A stretch of DNA of 64,000 nt from Homarus americanus. Taxonomy: Eukaryota > Arthropoda > Malacostraca > Decapoda > Nephropidae. Below, piece after piece: positions 22,401-34,120 of the stretch (position 1 is the stretch's first letter; each line of letters begins with the position of its first letter). The position numbers were made by a program, and so were the translations under genes. The stretch lies in contig NW_024735442.1 in assembly GCF_018991925.1 (NCBI RefSeq), positions 1,080,001-1,144,000 on the forward strand, written 5' to 3'. The notes beneath the pieces were generated by a model. It was not told the DNA's origin and searched no databases. It worked only from the letters and a program-made list of their open reading frames with translations.

Positions 22401-22664
22401 TTCCAGTCCTAACCAACTTAACCTAATCTAAACATTAAAAAGAGAGACTCAGTCCTAAAAAAAAGCTAAATATAAAGAATGAAACAAAGAGGAAGAGAGA
22501 CAAAGAGACAAAGAACTGAGTAAAAGACAGAATCCCCAACACAGAGAGAGAGAGAGAGACCTGACACCACAGTCAGCTGAACACAGTAGAGGGGGAAGGC
22601 AGTATCTAAGAAGGACAGTGCCACTTTACTCAATGGTTCCGAGAAGAAAAGGAAAGTTCCCTGC

Positions 22665-22955
22665 GTTATATGGCTACAAAGTGGGTGGCCTCATGCACAA
22701 TATGGCTGCAAAGTGGGTGGCCCCTACACACACATGGCTGCAAAGTGGTGGCCCATACACACAATATGGCTACAAAGTGGGTGGCCTCACACATGGCTGC
22801 AAAGTGGGTGGCCTCATGCACAATATGGCTGCAAAGTGGTGGCCTCATACACAATATGGCTACAAAGTGGGTGGCCTCATGCACATATGGCTGCAAAGTG
22901 GGTGGCCTCATGCACAATATGGCTGCAAAGTGTGGCCCCATAACAATATGGCTAT
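22665..22955. repeat. About 32-bp minisatellite ATGGCTGCAAAGTGGGTGGC
   Basis: Nine units of ATGGCTGCAAAGTGGGTGGC followed by CTCATGCACAAT, with short and long versions. Confidence 0.92.
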
Positions 22956-23023
22956 ATCATTCAAATTTTATACTAGTTTGAATGTTAAGCAGATTATTTT
23001 CTAAACATAATGGCTGTGTGCTG

Positions 23024-23266
23024 GGAGGGTGTGGGGTGTGTGGCGTGGGGGTGGGGGTGTGTGGGGGCTTTAGGGGTAGAGGGGGTGGGCAGGTGCAGAG
23101 GTGTGTGATGTGGGAAATGTGGAGGAGGTGTGGGGATGGAGGAGGTGTGGGGGATGGGGGAGGTGTGGGGGGATGTGGAGGACGTGTGGGGGATGTGGAG
23201 GTGGTGTGGGGGATGTGGAGGAGGTGTGGGGGATGTGGGGGTTGTGGGGGTGAGGGTACAGGGAGT
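23024..23266. repeat. G-rich GGTGTGGGGGATGTGGAGGA array
   Basis: About ten units with many GGG/GGGG runs on the plus strand, so G-quadruplex formation is plausible. Confidence 0.88.
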
Positions 23267-23346
23267 AGTTCCATACGCCCACTCGACCGAGGTGATCATA
23301 ATAACGAAAGGGCGACAATATCTGGCTAATTGGTTGTTTAGTTATG

Positions 23347-23415
23347 ACCCGACAGGTGAGCTGGCCCGACAGGTGAGTTGGCCCGACAGGTGAGTTGGCC
23401 CGACAGGTGAGTTGG
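23347..23415. repeat. 17-bp array CCCGACAGGTGAGTTGG
   Basis: Four copies. The plus strand has ACAG|GTGAGTTGG in each, a strong 5' splice-site match, but on the strand opposite to the gene. Confidence 0.92.
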
Positions 23416-23519
23416 CCAGTGGTGAAGGATTAATTTATTATGTAATGAGGTTAATTAAGCCAGATTCAATCACGTTAAGTTTGTTGAGATATGACAGGAT
23501 CAGTTGGATTACTTTGACA

Positions 23520-23745
23520 AGGAGTGGTGAAGTGTGTGTAGTGGTGAAGTGTGTGGAGTGGTGAAGTGTGTGGAGGGGTGAAGTGTGTGGAGTGGTGAAG
23601 TGTGTGGAGTGGTGAAGTGTCTGGAGTAGTGAAGTGTGTGGAGTGGTGAAGTGTGTGGGAGGGTGAAGTGTGTGGAGTGGTGAAGTGTGTGGAGTGGTGA
23701 AGTGTCTGGAGCAGTGAAGTGTCTATAATGGTGAAGTGTCCACAA
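23520..23745. repeat. 17-bp minisatellite GTGGTGAAGTGTGTGGA
   Basis: About thirteen copies with a 68-base higher-order repeat (GTGTCTGGAG recurs). Confidence 0.92.
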
Positions 23746-24585
23746 ACCAGTTGACGAAGAGTTAAACATTACACACTGACACTAAATCTTACTCACATTA
23801 CTCTTATTAAACTGGTAAACATAACCCGGACACACTGACCACTGCTGCTGCTAGTAGGGGCGGGCTAAGAGGACTCGGGGCCCCCAAGAGCACCAGCGGG
23901 CCCCTTACGGTCTTACAGTAATCTAAATTAAAATATTCCCCAGCATACAAAGATCCTCATGTTACAGGAAGAGTTTGAAATGAGTCTGAAACAACAACAA
24001 AAACTCGATCATACTGAGATGTTTATGTTTGGTTAGGTTAGGTTAGGTTACATCATACGCCAGATGTTCCTGTTGACGACTTGATATAAACGTTGATTTT
24101 GCATCTCTGTATTACAAGGCTCAGTACAGGGCAGCCTCCTACACATATTATGGCTGTTAAGAGGACATAACTAAATGAGTCTAGCTCGTAAGGAAGGCAG
24201 CCTCATCTACCACTTGGCTACTTCGTATATAGTAACTATTATGTCTGAAAGAATTCCAAAAGCACTATGGCTACTCGGAACTCAGTAACACACACACACA
24301 CACACACAGTCTTAAAAGCTGTCCCCTGTTCCTGAGAATTAAACCACAACCTCTGTTTCTCTCTCATTTCAAAAGCCGAGGATATGAGTTCTCTTTTTGT
24401 GTGAGTAGATCGTAGCGCGGTAAGTACTAGGGAGTTCTTTTTTCACCAGAACGTTATATATATATAAAAACTCGTTGGTTTCCATTAAAGTTAACAAAAG
24501 GATCTGTGATTGAGGGACGTGCCGGGGACCTGGACACAGTGGACAGTATATCGAGGACCAGATGGAAACCAAATACGAGGGAGTG

Positions 24586-24722
24586 TCTTACCCCCGTGTG
24601 TGTGTCTGTGTCTGTGTCTGTGTCTTACCCCCGTGTGTGTGTCTGTGTCTGTGTCTGTGTCTTACCCCCGTGTGTGTGTCTGTGTCTGTGTCTGTGTCTT
24701 ACCCCCGTGTGTGTGTCTGTAT
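24586..24722. repeat. 37-bp repeat with GGGTAAGAC core on the minus strand
   Basis: TCTTACCCCCGTGTGTGTGT followed by CTGTGTCTGTGTCTGTG, four copies. On the strand of the gene each unit holds CGGGGGTAAGACAC. Confidence 0.92.
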
Positions 24723-25388
24723 ATAAATCTCACGAATAAAAGAAAAAAGTTCAAAGAAAAAAAAAATCCGACACAAATTATAAACAAAACAAAAACATAA
24801 AACACCTACGAGAAAAACATAGAAAAAAAAAGTCGTACAAAAAAGTCTTATGAATAAAACAAAAGACAATCACTAAGACAAAGAATGTTTTTTTCGGGCT
24901 GTCTTTACCAATCTTCCAGGCTTATATCATTCAGGGGACCAAAGCTCTTAATTTCACGTCTCCTCCCTGGTCCCCCCTTCCCCTTTACCCTTAATTTTAC
25001 CCATTAATTCTCGTACCATAATCCTTTCATCCCTAATTATACGGCCAAGGTGTCTCATTTCCGTGTTCTATAAAGGTCTAGTTTTTTCTCTCGTAAATAA
25101 CCCGACTTTATTCTTCCTCCCGATTTAAACGACAGGAGAAAGTGAGGAAGGTAAGAGGGAATGGGGGGGAGGGGCGTAAGAACGAAGAAATGGAGTGACG
25201 GAGGGAAAGATGGAGTGAGGGAGAGATATAGGAACGAATGGAGGGACGGAAGAAGCGAGGGATATAAGAAAGGAGGAAAGAAGGGAGAGAGGAAAGATAA
25301 CAGCAATAATTGTATCAACTCCGACCATAAGAGCCCAGCAAGTACAGTAAGGACTTCGTCGTGTGGTTGCAATTAACTCTCACCTGTT

Positions 25389-25389
<1 letters not shown>

Positions 25390-25452
<63 letters not shown>
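25390..25452. repeat. (GT)n microsatellite
   Basis: Pure GT, 63 bases. Purine-rich, non-tandem DNA surrounds it at 25130-25300 and 25570-26030. Confidence 0.97.
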
Positions 25453-25455
<3 letters not shown>

Positions 25456-26369
25456 CGTGACAAACTGCAATGACCCGTGATGAAAGTAGGCCATACAAGG
25501 TTAACAGCCGTGCAGTGATGCGTGGCTCCCCTCAGATCTCATTTAGGACCATTTACGTAGTGTGTGACTGAGGGGAGTGGGGGGTAGAGGAGGGATGTGG
25601 GAGGGGAAGTAGGAGAGGGGGGTGGAGACGGAGTGGAGAGAGAAGGGTTGGGTATGGGAGAGTTAAAGAAGGGGTATGGAAGGAAAGGGGAAGAGAGGTC
25701 ATGTCCCAGAAGGAGAGGAAGAGGAAAAAAAAATAAAGAGAGAGGAAGAAAGGAGGAGAAGGAAGGGAAGTGGAATAAGGAGCAATGATAGGGTAGAAGG
25801 TGATGGATGGGTCAGATGGGAGGAAGAGGAAGAAATCGATGGGCGGATAGAAGAAGAGAAAGGAGGGATGACAGAAGGACCAGACGAAGGAATATATAAT
25901 GGAGGGTGAAAAGGGTAGGTGAAAGGTTGAAGGGAGGGGGAATGGAAAGGGTACAAAAAGGGATGGCCGATGGGAAGGAAAAGGAAGGGGTAAAAGAAGG
26001 GATGAACGATGGAAAGGAAGGGGAGGCGGGTCGGGTGTAATGGTAGCTTGACATCGCCCATCTCAACAATCATCAAGGCAGCAATGAAACGCTATAATTA
26101 TGAGGACGAGTCGCTACGGGGATCAGTGTACGAATCCATGGGGGCTGAGGCGCACCTACCTCCTCTCCCGTACACACACACACACACAGATCCATAGGTC
26201 TTCACACACTTTATGACTCCAGTCTTCCACCGGCAATAAAACTTAAAACAACTGTAAAAATAAAGAGCAATTAAAAATGTACCCAGGAGACTCCTCGCTA
26301 CACCATCAAGGGCCAATCTGAAGCCGTAAAAGTCGGGATTTGGATCAGCAGGACCGTGAGCTATAAGAC

Positions 26370-26592
26370 CCAATAAGACTCAAGATTGATAAGACTCATG
26401 ACTCAGTATGATTTACGACGCAGTAAGGCTCCAGGCCAATAAGACTTCACATCAATAAGATTCTACAACATTAAGACTCCACATCAATAAGACTCTACAT
26501 CAATAAGACTCCTCACTAAAAGACTCCACACTAATAAGAGTCCACACCAATAAGAAGACTCCACACCAGTAAGACTCCACACCAATAAGACT
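26370..26592. repeat. About 18-bp repeat CCACACCAATAAGACTCC
   Basis: Twelve or so diverged units, AATAAGACT being the most constant part. Confidence 0.88.
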
Positions 26593-26701
26593 ACAGAGGT
26601 ATGGTTGTGCCCAAATGTCGAAAACTTACTAAAAATTTTAATATTGTTATTATTATTATTTGTTATTATTTTAATTGTTAATATTATCCCTATTGGTATT
26701 A

Positions 26702-26702
<1 letters not shown>

Positions 26703-26796
<94 letters not shown>
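26703..26796. repeat. (CA)n microsatellite
   Basis: Pure CA, about 94 bases. Confidence 0.97.
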
Positions 26797-26797
<1 letters not shown>

Positions 26798-26878
26798 CAA
26801 ATTTGCATCAACATTATACGCAGACAAGAATTTTAAATGACTAATTTGAAGCCATCAGCGGCGGGCAATGGGGTGGGT

Positions 26879-26902
26879 GGGTGTGTGTGTGTGTGTGTGC
26901 GT

Positions 26903-26934
<32 letters not shown>
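26879..26934. repeat. (GT)n microsatellite with GC steps
   Basis: GT with three GCGT interruptions. Together with (CA)n at 26703 it forms an inverted CA/GT pair 80 bases apart. Confidence 0.96.
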
Positions 26935-27111
26935 CAAAAGAGAAATTTACACAAAACGTATCAACTAAACCACCATGTACGTTTTATTCCCACACATGTA
27001 CGCACACACACACACTCACACATTATAATCCACGTACACAGAGTAAAATACACACACACACATATCTCCATAATAGAGGTGTCAACATGTTGGCATAGAG
27101 TTATATGAAGT

Positions 27112-27516
27112 TTAATTAAAATCGGATATAACATTTTTCACCTGTGTTCTGCTGATAACAAAATCGGCACAAAATAACAATAGTGGGAGATGGCTTGACT
27201 TCCTGCCNNNNNNNNNNNNNNNNNNNNNNNNNNNNNNNNNNNNNNNNNNNNNNNNNNNNNNNNNNNNNNNNNNNNNNNNNNNNNNNNNNNNNNNNNNNNN
27301 NNNNNNNTAATTGTGCTTCGTTCGGTTACGTATTGCTAGGGCTGTAGGAGGACACTTAGGCATTATCTGTGCTGGAATGGTGGAGATCCTGATGCTGGAA
27401 GGATTTGTGGGAGAGGACGTGGTGTTGATGGCTGATGCTGACTTGTGTAATGAGACGGAGGTAAAGGCAGATTTGTTGCCCCTGTTAGGTGAGGGAGTAA
27501 CACAGCTGCTCTGATT
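27112..27516 (-). other. Open region broken by an assembly gap, unidentified
   Basis: On the minus strand the frame is open from about 27516 to the gap and reads SAFTSVSLHKSASAINTTSS, then PTNPSSIRISTIPAQIMPKC and PPTALAIRNRTKHN. Beyond the gap it reads GRKSSHLPLLLFCADFVISR and ends at a stop. The plus strand of the right-hand part (27308-27514) is open too, reading MVEILMLEGFVGEDVVLMAD and then an acidic tail. Both readings look protein-like, so the coding strand cannot be decided. It could be a mobile-element or host-gene fragment. The gap is a fixed 100 N, so frame continuity across it means nothing. Confidence 0.3.
27208..27307. other. Assembly gap (100 N)
   Basis: A run of 100 N. The round size suggests a placeholder of unknown true length, joining two contigs within the open region described at 27112-27516. 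Confidence 0.97.
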
Positions 27517-27571
27517 TATTAATGAATTAGAATGAATTGATGGCAGCAGATGAAGGGAAGGGAGATGTGTT

Positions 27572-27574
27572 GTG

Positions 27575-27660
<86 letters not shown>
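27572..27660. repeat. (GT)n microsatellite
   Basis: Pure GT, about 88 bases. Confidence 0.97.
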
Positions 27661-27663
<3 letters not shown>

Positions 27664-27799
27664 CCACCCAACATGAAGACCCTTTATACTAGTATTTATG
27701 TTTTTATTAATCGTAATAACCTGTAGTTCTCTTTGACGTCAGATAATGCTGTACAGGTTACTGCGAAGGTCCAGTACAGGAGTGCAGCAGAGGACCAGC

Positions 27800-28336
27800 G
27801 ATAGGTTCCCCCTCCTCTCCAGACCCTCACCACCTCCAACACCCTCTCCCCTCCCCTTTTTTCTCCTCACCACATCCAACACCATCACAACCTCAACACC
27901 TCCCCTCACCCCCCTCTAACACCCTCACCACCTCCAACACCCTTACCACCTCCAACACCCTCACCACCTCCAACACCCTCACACCACCTCCAACACCCTC
28001 CACCACCTCCAACACCCTCCACCACCTCCAACACCCTCACCACCTCCAACACCCCTCACCACCTCCAACACCCTCCCCACCTCCCAACACCCTCACCACC
28101 TCCAACACCCTCCCACCTCCAACACCCCTCACCCTCCAACACCCTCCCACCTCCAACACCTCCACCACCTCCAACACCCTCACCACCTCCAACACCCTCA
28201 CCACCTCCAACACCCTCACCACCTCCAACACCCTCACCACCTCAACACCTCCCACCACCTCCAACACCCTCACCACCTCAACACCCTCACCACCTCCAAC
28301 ACCCTCACCACCTCCAACACCCTCACCACCTCACTC
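27800..28336. repeat. About 18-bp C-rich minisatellite CACCACCTCCAACACCCT
   Basis: Some 30 units with frequent one- or two-base length changes. Confidence 0.93.
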
Positions 28337-28972
28337 TTCGCCAGGAAATCAACGAAAATAATTAAACAACTTTTCTGCCTCCTTTCTAAAGTTGGCCGGT
28401 ATCAGCGTGAAGGCAGAGGTCGAGGACTTTTCACTGGGGGAAGCGATCAAGTGATCTTTTTACCTCCCTTGATTGGTTTGAGGAAGCAGCTTTGTCGTTA
28501 ACGGGCATTTCCCAGTAGGAATGTGTGTGTGAACTGCCGACTTAAGCTGATACAATTCACTTAAGTATAATTTAATCTTTTGTTGGCCCACGCAGTGCTT
28601 CTCTTTTAAACGCTATAGTCTCCCTTAATTAAATACAAAAACACCCGTACTGCAGCTTGAGTCTTATTGTTGTTGTTATTTATTTTTTATCTAACTGAAT
28701 AGACATGTAATGGAAAACGTTAAGTGATATATTGAACAGTACACACACAAGGGTTAATATACGAACACTCAGGTGAACATATATGAACAACGTGTGAGTG
28801 TATGTAAGGAACACACTATGGGAGCCTCACTATAGCCGTATGAACTGTTAACGTCTTGTGATGTGAAGCTTTTATTGATATTTTCTTCTTTCTGTTTTAG
28901 TTATAGAGGAAAAAGTCTTTCATTCTCTTGTGATCTTTTCTCGAGTCAGACAGTTCAGTGTGTGTTACTGTG
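28337..28972. other. Unique block between arrays
   Basis: Non-repetitive. A donor-like GGGAG|GTAAAAAG lies on the minus strand at about 28474, but the segment before it does not match the exon phases needed. No gene called. Confidence 0.45.
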
Positions 28973-29087
28973 TTAGGTTAGGTTTGGTTAGGTTAGGTTA
29001 GGTTAGGTTAGGTTAGGTTAGGTTAGGGTTGGTTAGGTTTGGTTAGGTTTGGTTAGGTTAGGTTAGGTTAGGTTAGGTTAGGTTATA
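28973..29087. repeat. Interstitial telomere-like (GGTTA)n
   Basis: About 20 units of GGTTA with GGTTT and GGGTT variants, the plus-strand form of the arthropod telomere repeat TTAGG. Confidence 0.9.
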
Positions 29088-29164
29088 GGCTAGATAGGAT
29101 GCACAAAAATGACACGTAACATCAAAGAAGATCAACATTACATTACGTCGTTATTGATATGTTT

Positions 29165-30345
29165 CCTAACCACACTGCTCTCTCTACCACACTGATCTCT
29201 TTACCACTGTCTCTCTACCACACTGATCTCTACCTGCTCTCTCTACCACACTGATCTCTCTACCACACTGCTCTCTCTACCACACTGCTCTCTCTACCAC
29301 ACTACTCTCTCTCTACCACACTACTCTCTCTACCACTACTCTCTCTCAACCACACTGCTCTCTCTGCCACACTGCTCTCTCTACCACCTGCTCTCTCTAC
29401 CACACTGCTCTCTACCACACTGCTCTCTCTACCACCTGCTCTCTCTTCTACCACACTGCTCTCTCTACCACACACCACTCCTCCTACCACACTGCTCTCT
29501 CTACCACACTGCTCTCTCTCTCTCACTGCTCTCCCCTACCACACCTCTCTCTCTACCCCTCTCCCACTCTCTCTCTCTCTCCCCACACTGCTCTCTCTAC
29601 CACACTGCTCCCTCTTCCACTCTCTCTACACACTGATCTCTCTACCACACTACTCTCTCTACCACCTGCTCTCTCTCTCTCACCACCTGCTCTCTCCTAC
29701 CACACTGGTCTCTCTTCCACACCTGCTCTCTCTACCACACTGCTCTCTACACACTGCTCTCTCCTACCACACTGCTCTCTCTCTACCACCTGCTCTCTCT
29801 ACCACACTGCTCTCTCTCTCTCCACCACTGCTCTCTCTCTACCACTGCTCTCTCTCTACCACTGCTCTCTCTACACTGGTCTCTCTTCCCACACCTCTCT
29901 CTACACTGATCTCTCTACCACACTACTCTCTCTACCACACTGCTCTCTCTCTCTCTACCACACTGCTCTCTCTACCACACTGGTCTCTCTTCCACTGCTC
30001 TCTCTACCACACTGCTCTCTACCCACTACTCTCTCACCACACTGCTCTCTCTCCCTACCACACTGCTCTCCCTAACACTTTTCTCTCTCTCTACCATTAC
30101 TCTCTCTACCACACTACTCTCTCTACCACTGCTCTCTCTACCACACTACTCTCTCCTACTTCTCTCTCTACCACACTGCTCTCTACCACTACTCTCTCTC
30201 AACCACACTGCTCTCTCTGCTACTGCTCTCTACCACTGCTCTCTCTACCACTACTCTCTCTCTCTACCACTCTCTCTACCACTACTCTCTCTCACACTCT
30301 CTCTACCACACTCTCTCTCTCACCACACTGCTCTCTACCACACGC
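29165..30345. repeat. 17-bp minisatellite CTCTCTCTACCACACTG, 1.2 kb
   Basis: About 65 imperfect units with much length variation in the CT part and many truncated units. Confidence 0.94.
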
Positions 30346-30699
30346 TCTAACACAATCATTTTCATTTCACTTATTTCGCTAATTCTCATTCCTCTCGACT
30401 GGATTGCCATCACCTTTACAATCACTGCCACAACCAGTCAGTCAACTAGGCCATGTGAGAGTCTACACGCCAGCCAGACTTCAAAGCTTTGTATTTTTGT
30501 TTCACAGCTCACCAAAGGATTAATTAATTACCTGACCCTGAACGAGTAAGAGCTCCTGAAGGTGCCACGTGTTGCTTCTGATCCTTCCTGAACGGCTCTC
30601 CTCATCAAGTTGGGTCATTGGACTTAATTGACGTCACTTATGAATATTTATCACTCCCAGTCACCATGCAAAGACGGTCAGCCCTGTGTGTCTTAGTAC

Positions 30700-31935
30700 C
30701 CCTCCCTTGTCTCATCCTCCTCTCGCCTCACCCTCCCTCTCGCCTCATCTCCTTGTCTCACCCCTCCCTCTCGCCTCATCCTCCCTTGCCTCATCCTCCC
30801 TCTCGCCTCCCCCTCCCTCTCGCCTCTCCTCCTTGCCTCATCCTCCCTCGCCTCACCCTCCTCTCCGCCTCATCCTCCCTTGTCTCATCCTCCCCTCCTC
30901 CACCTCCCCTCTCCCCTCATCCTCCCTTGCCTCATCCTCCCTCGCCTCATCCTCCCTTGCCTCTCTCCTCGCCTCCATCCTCCCTTCATCCTCCCTCGCC
31001 TCACCCTCCCTCTCGCCTCATCCTCCTTGCCTCATCCTCCCTCGCCTCATCCTCCCCTCGCCTCATCCTCCCTTGCCTCATCCTCCCTTGCCTCATCCTC
31101 CTTGCCTCACCCTCCCTCGCCTCACCTCCCTCTCGCCTCATCCTCCCTCGCCTCATCCTCCCTCGCCTCATCCTCCCTCGCCTCATCCTCCCTCCCTCAT
31201 CCTCCCTTGCCTCATCCTCCCTTGCCTCATCCTCCCTTGCCTCACCCTCCCTCTCGCCTCATCCTCCCCTCGCCTCATCCTCCCTCGCCTCACCCCTCCC
31301 TCTCGCCTCATCCTCCTCGTCTCATCCTCCCTCGCCTCACCCTCTCTCGCCTCATCCTCCTTGCCTCATCCTCCCTCGCCTCATCCTCCTCGCCTCATCC
31401 TCCCTTGCCTCATCCTCCCTTGCCTCATCCTCCCTTGCCTCATCCTCCCTGCCTCACCCTCCCTCTCGCCTCCACCCCTCCCTCTCGCCTCATCCTCCCT
31501 CGCCTCATCCTCCCCTCGCCTCATTCTCCCTTGCCTCATCCTCCTTGCCTCATCCTCCCTTGCCTCATCCTCCCTCGCCTCCACCCCTCCCTCTCCGCCT
31601 CATCCTCCCTCGCCTCATCCTCCCTCGCCTCATCCCTCCCCTCATCTCCTCCTTGCCTCATCCTCCTTGCCTCATCCTCCCTTGCTCATCCTCCCCGCCT
31701 CATCCTCCCCTTTCATCCTCCCTTGCCTCATCCTCCCTTGCCTCATCCTCCCTCGCCTCACCCTCCCCTCTCGCCTCATCCTCCCTCGCCTCATCCTCCC
31801 CTCGCCTCATCCTCCCTCGCCTCCATCCTCCCTTGCCTCATCCTCCCTCGCCTCACCCCTCCCTCTCGCCTCATCCTCCTTGCTCCATCCTCCCTGCCCT
31901 CATCCTCCTGCCCTCATCCTCCCTCGTCTCACCCT
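30700..31935. repeat. 15-bp minisatellite CTCATCCTCCCTCGC, 1.2 kb
   Basis: About 80 units, CCTCGC and CCTTGC types mixed. Stop-free in three plus frames, giving spurious 370-445 codon frames rich in Pro, Ser and Leu. A short unique stretch (30350-30695) separates it from the previous array. Confidence 0.95.
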
Positions 31936-32399
31936 CACCACTCCCACAACACTAAGAGGCAATATGGTTCAAATTTCACTTCTTAAATTAGTTTTGTAAT
32001 TATTCAGGGTGGTTTAAAGATCAGGGTTACAGTTAAGGCGTAGATGTTGTAGTTATGGACGTGGGAGGCTCGTAAAGAGAGAGACAGACAGGCAGAAAAA
32101 GTAGACAGAACAACAAGAAAACAGAAACAAAAAAAGGAGAACAGTAAAAAAATAAAAGAAACTAGGCCTACTGAATTTTTCCTCTAACACAACAAACTCT
32201 ATGGGGGTTATTAGGCTTAACCAGGTTGGCCTCCTCCTCCTCTAACCTCTCCTCCTTCCCCCCCTCCTCCCCCCCCTACGACTAATGTCTCAGATTCACG
32301 AGAATAGATTACCGGCGGCCCACGATGGATGGTGGTAGGCCTTGTCTAATAGTTTTCCCACCACCACCGGCCCCTAATATCCGGGGTTTACCTGTCCTC

Positions 32400-32535
32400 T
32401 GTTGGGGGGTGAGGTGTATGAAGGGGAAGGTGTATGAAGGGGGGAGAAGGTGTATGAAGGGAGAAGGTGTATGAAGGGGGAGAAGGTGTATGGAGGAGAA
32501 GGTGTATGAAGGGGGAGAGAAGGTGTATGGAGGAG
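32400..32535. repeat. GGGAGAAGGTGTATGAAG minisatellite
   Basis: Seven units of 18-20 bases. Confidence 0.9.
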
Positions 32536-33984
32536 AATAAGCGTCTCTCAGAAGGAAGAGTTTTATATTATATTAGATTGTATTTCATGTGTTTTCGTTT
32601 ATGTTAGCTAATTAGATGCATTTTCTGTGTCTTATACCTACGAGGAAAATTTAAGTGAACGAACCATTGAGAATCAGGTACCAGGGTAAGTAAGGTGGTT
32701 CCCGAGACTTAACGAGGCCACTAACACCGAGGAAAATATCTCAGGAACTTGTGAGTGGATTGTGATGAAACTTAGCGAAGGAGTTGAGTGTTAGATTGAT
32801 TAAAAAGATATATAGTGTTTCATATCGGTGGAAGGGAGGCAGGTGGTCGAGTGTGGAGTAAGTGGGTTTGTTGAGAGTGATAGGTGGGTCTTGTAGGGTG
32901 ACAGTCCCAAAGTTCCGAGAAATGTTTTGATTTATTTGATTTTTTCCCTCATTCGTTATTGCAGTTTACTTACCCCTATAGTTAGGATGTAGACACAGCC
33001 AGGGAGACGGATACAAAGACAGACAATACAAACACACAGACACCAATTCAAAATATTGGAAATGGGGAAATAAATTGGTGTTAGAATGTGTTATTTTTGA
33101 TGGGTTAAAAAAAATTGGTGATATTAAAAATTTCACTGTGGACACATAAACGTCACCATCTTGGTCTTTTCTACACAACTATTACGTAATATCAAAACTC
33201 AACACACTTTGCTACCTCTCAGTGGGAACCTGTTGACAGTACCAGGAAAAACACCTCGTCACCACTAGGCCACCCCTGACATGTTGAACTTTTTAAGGCA
33301 CCAAATGTCTACACATGGCAAATTTTCAGCCGGGCTAAAGTTGTCAACACGTAGGGAGGGCGCCTTGGCGGGGTCATTCATACACGCCACTAAAACCCTC
33401 CGCACGTCATAACCAGCACATACCAACACACGAGTCGCCTCCCACACACTCCCGCACCATCAACACCTACATCCCTCACTTCCTTCTCCCTCCCCCACCC
33501 CCTCCTCCTCCCTTCTACCAAGACTGTTTATACACACTCCTCAACCACTCCAACCTCCTACTCCCCCTTCAAGCCCATTTTTCAAACCTAAGAACGTATC
33601 TGTATTCAGGATCTTCTACTAGTTATATTTCAGTTTAAGAGTCTACTGTATGTGTACCCCGAGGCTCCCCCCCTTACAATATGTTTCCTGCCATAAAGAT
33701 ATTACCCCATATTGTTCCTCTTTACACATCCCACCACTATTTCTCACACTTGGTCTCCTTTACACTTCAAATCTTCCTCACACTAAAATCTTCCTCACTA
33801 AATCTTCCTCTCACAGTACGACTCACCTCTCTACACAACCTACCTTCCTCACCTTACATCCTTCACTCACCTGTCTAATCAACCTCCATCAACACCTTAA
33901 CAATATTACGTCATCATTAAACAAAAACAAAACACAAATATATAAATCTAAATATAAATTCATATATGTTTCTGTATATGGGCT

Positions 33985-34120
33985 GGCTCACCCCCTACAC
34001 ACCCCCTACACACCCCCTACACTCCCCTACCCCCACCCCCTACACCCCCACCTCCCCCACTCCCCTACACCCCCTACACCCCCCTCCCCTACACCCCCCT
34101 ACACCCTCCTACACCCTAAG
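33985..34120. repeat. CCCCCTACAC repeat
   Basis: C-rich decamer-like array. Bases 33480-33980 before it are C/T-rich but not tandem. Confidence 0.88.

Noticed and set aside
28470..28545. Open segment reading SYWEMPVNDKAASSNQSRE before GGGAG|GTAAAAAG
   Set aside because: Phase 2-0 does not bridge the missing link (0-1) and the donor is weak.
30536..30610. Minus-strand segment ending GGTCAG|GTAATTAAT, open in three frames
   Set aside because: No usable polypyrimidine acceptor upstream, so it is not a supportable exon even though one reading has the needed phase.
30618..31999. Three overlapping plus-strand frames of 370-445 codons, Pro/Ser/Leu-rich
   Set aside because: They come from a 15-base stop-free repeat; all three frames are equally open and no splice or start signal selects one.
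33265..33447. 60-codon minus-strand frame with a protein-like reading
   Set aside because: It ends at a stop, lacks splice context and is within chance length.
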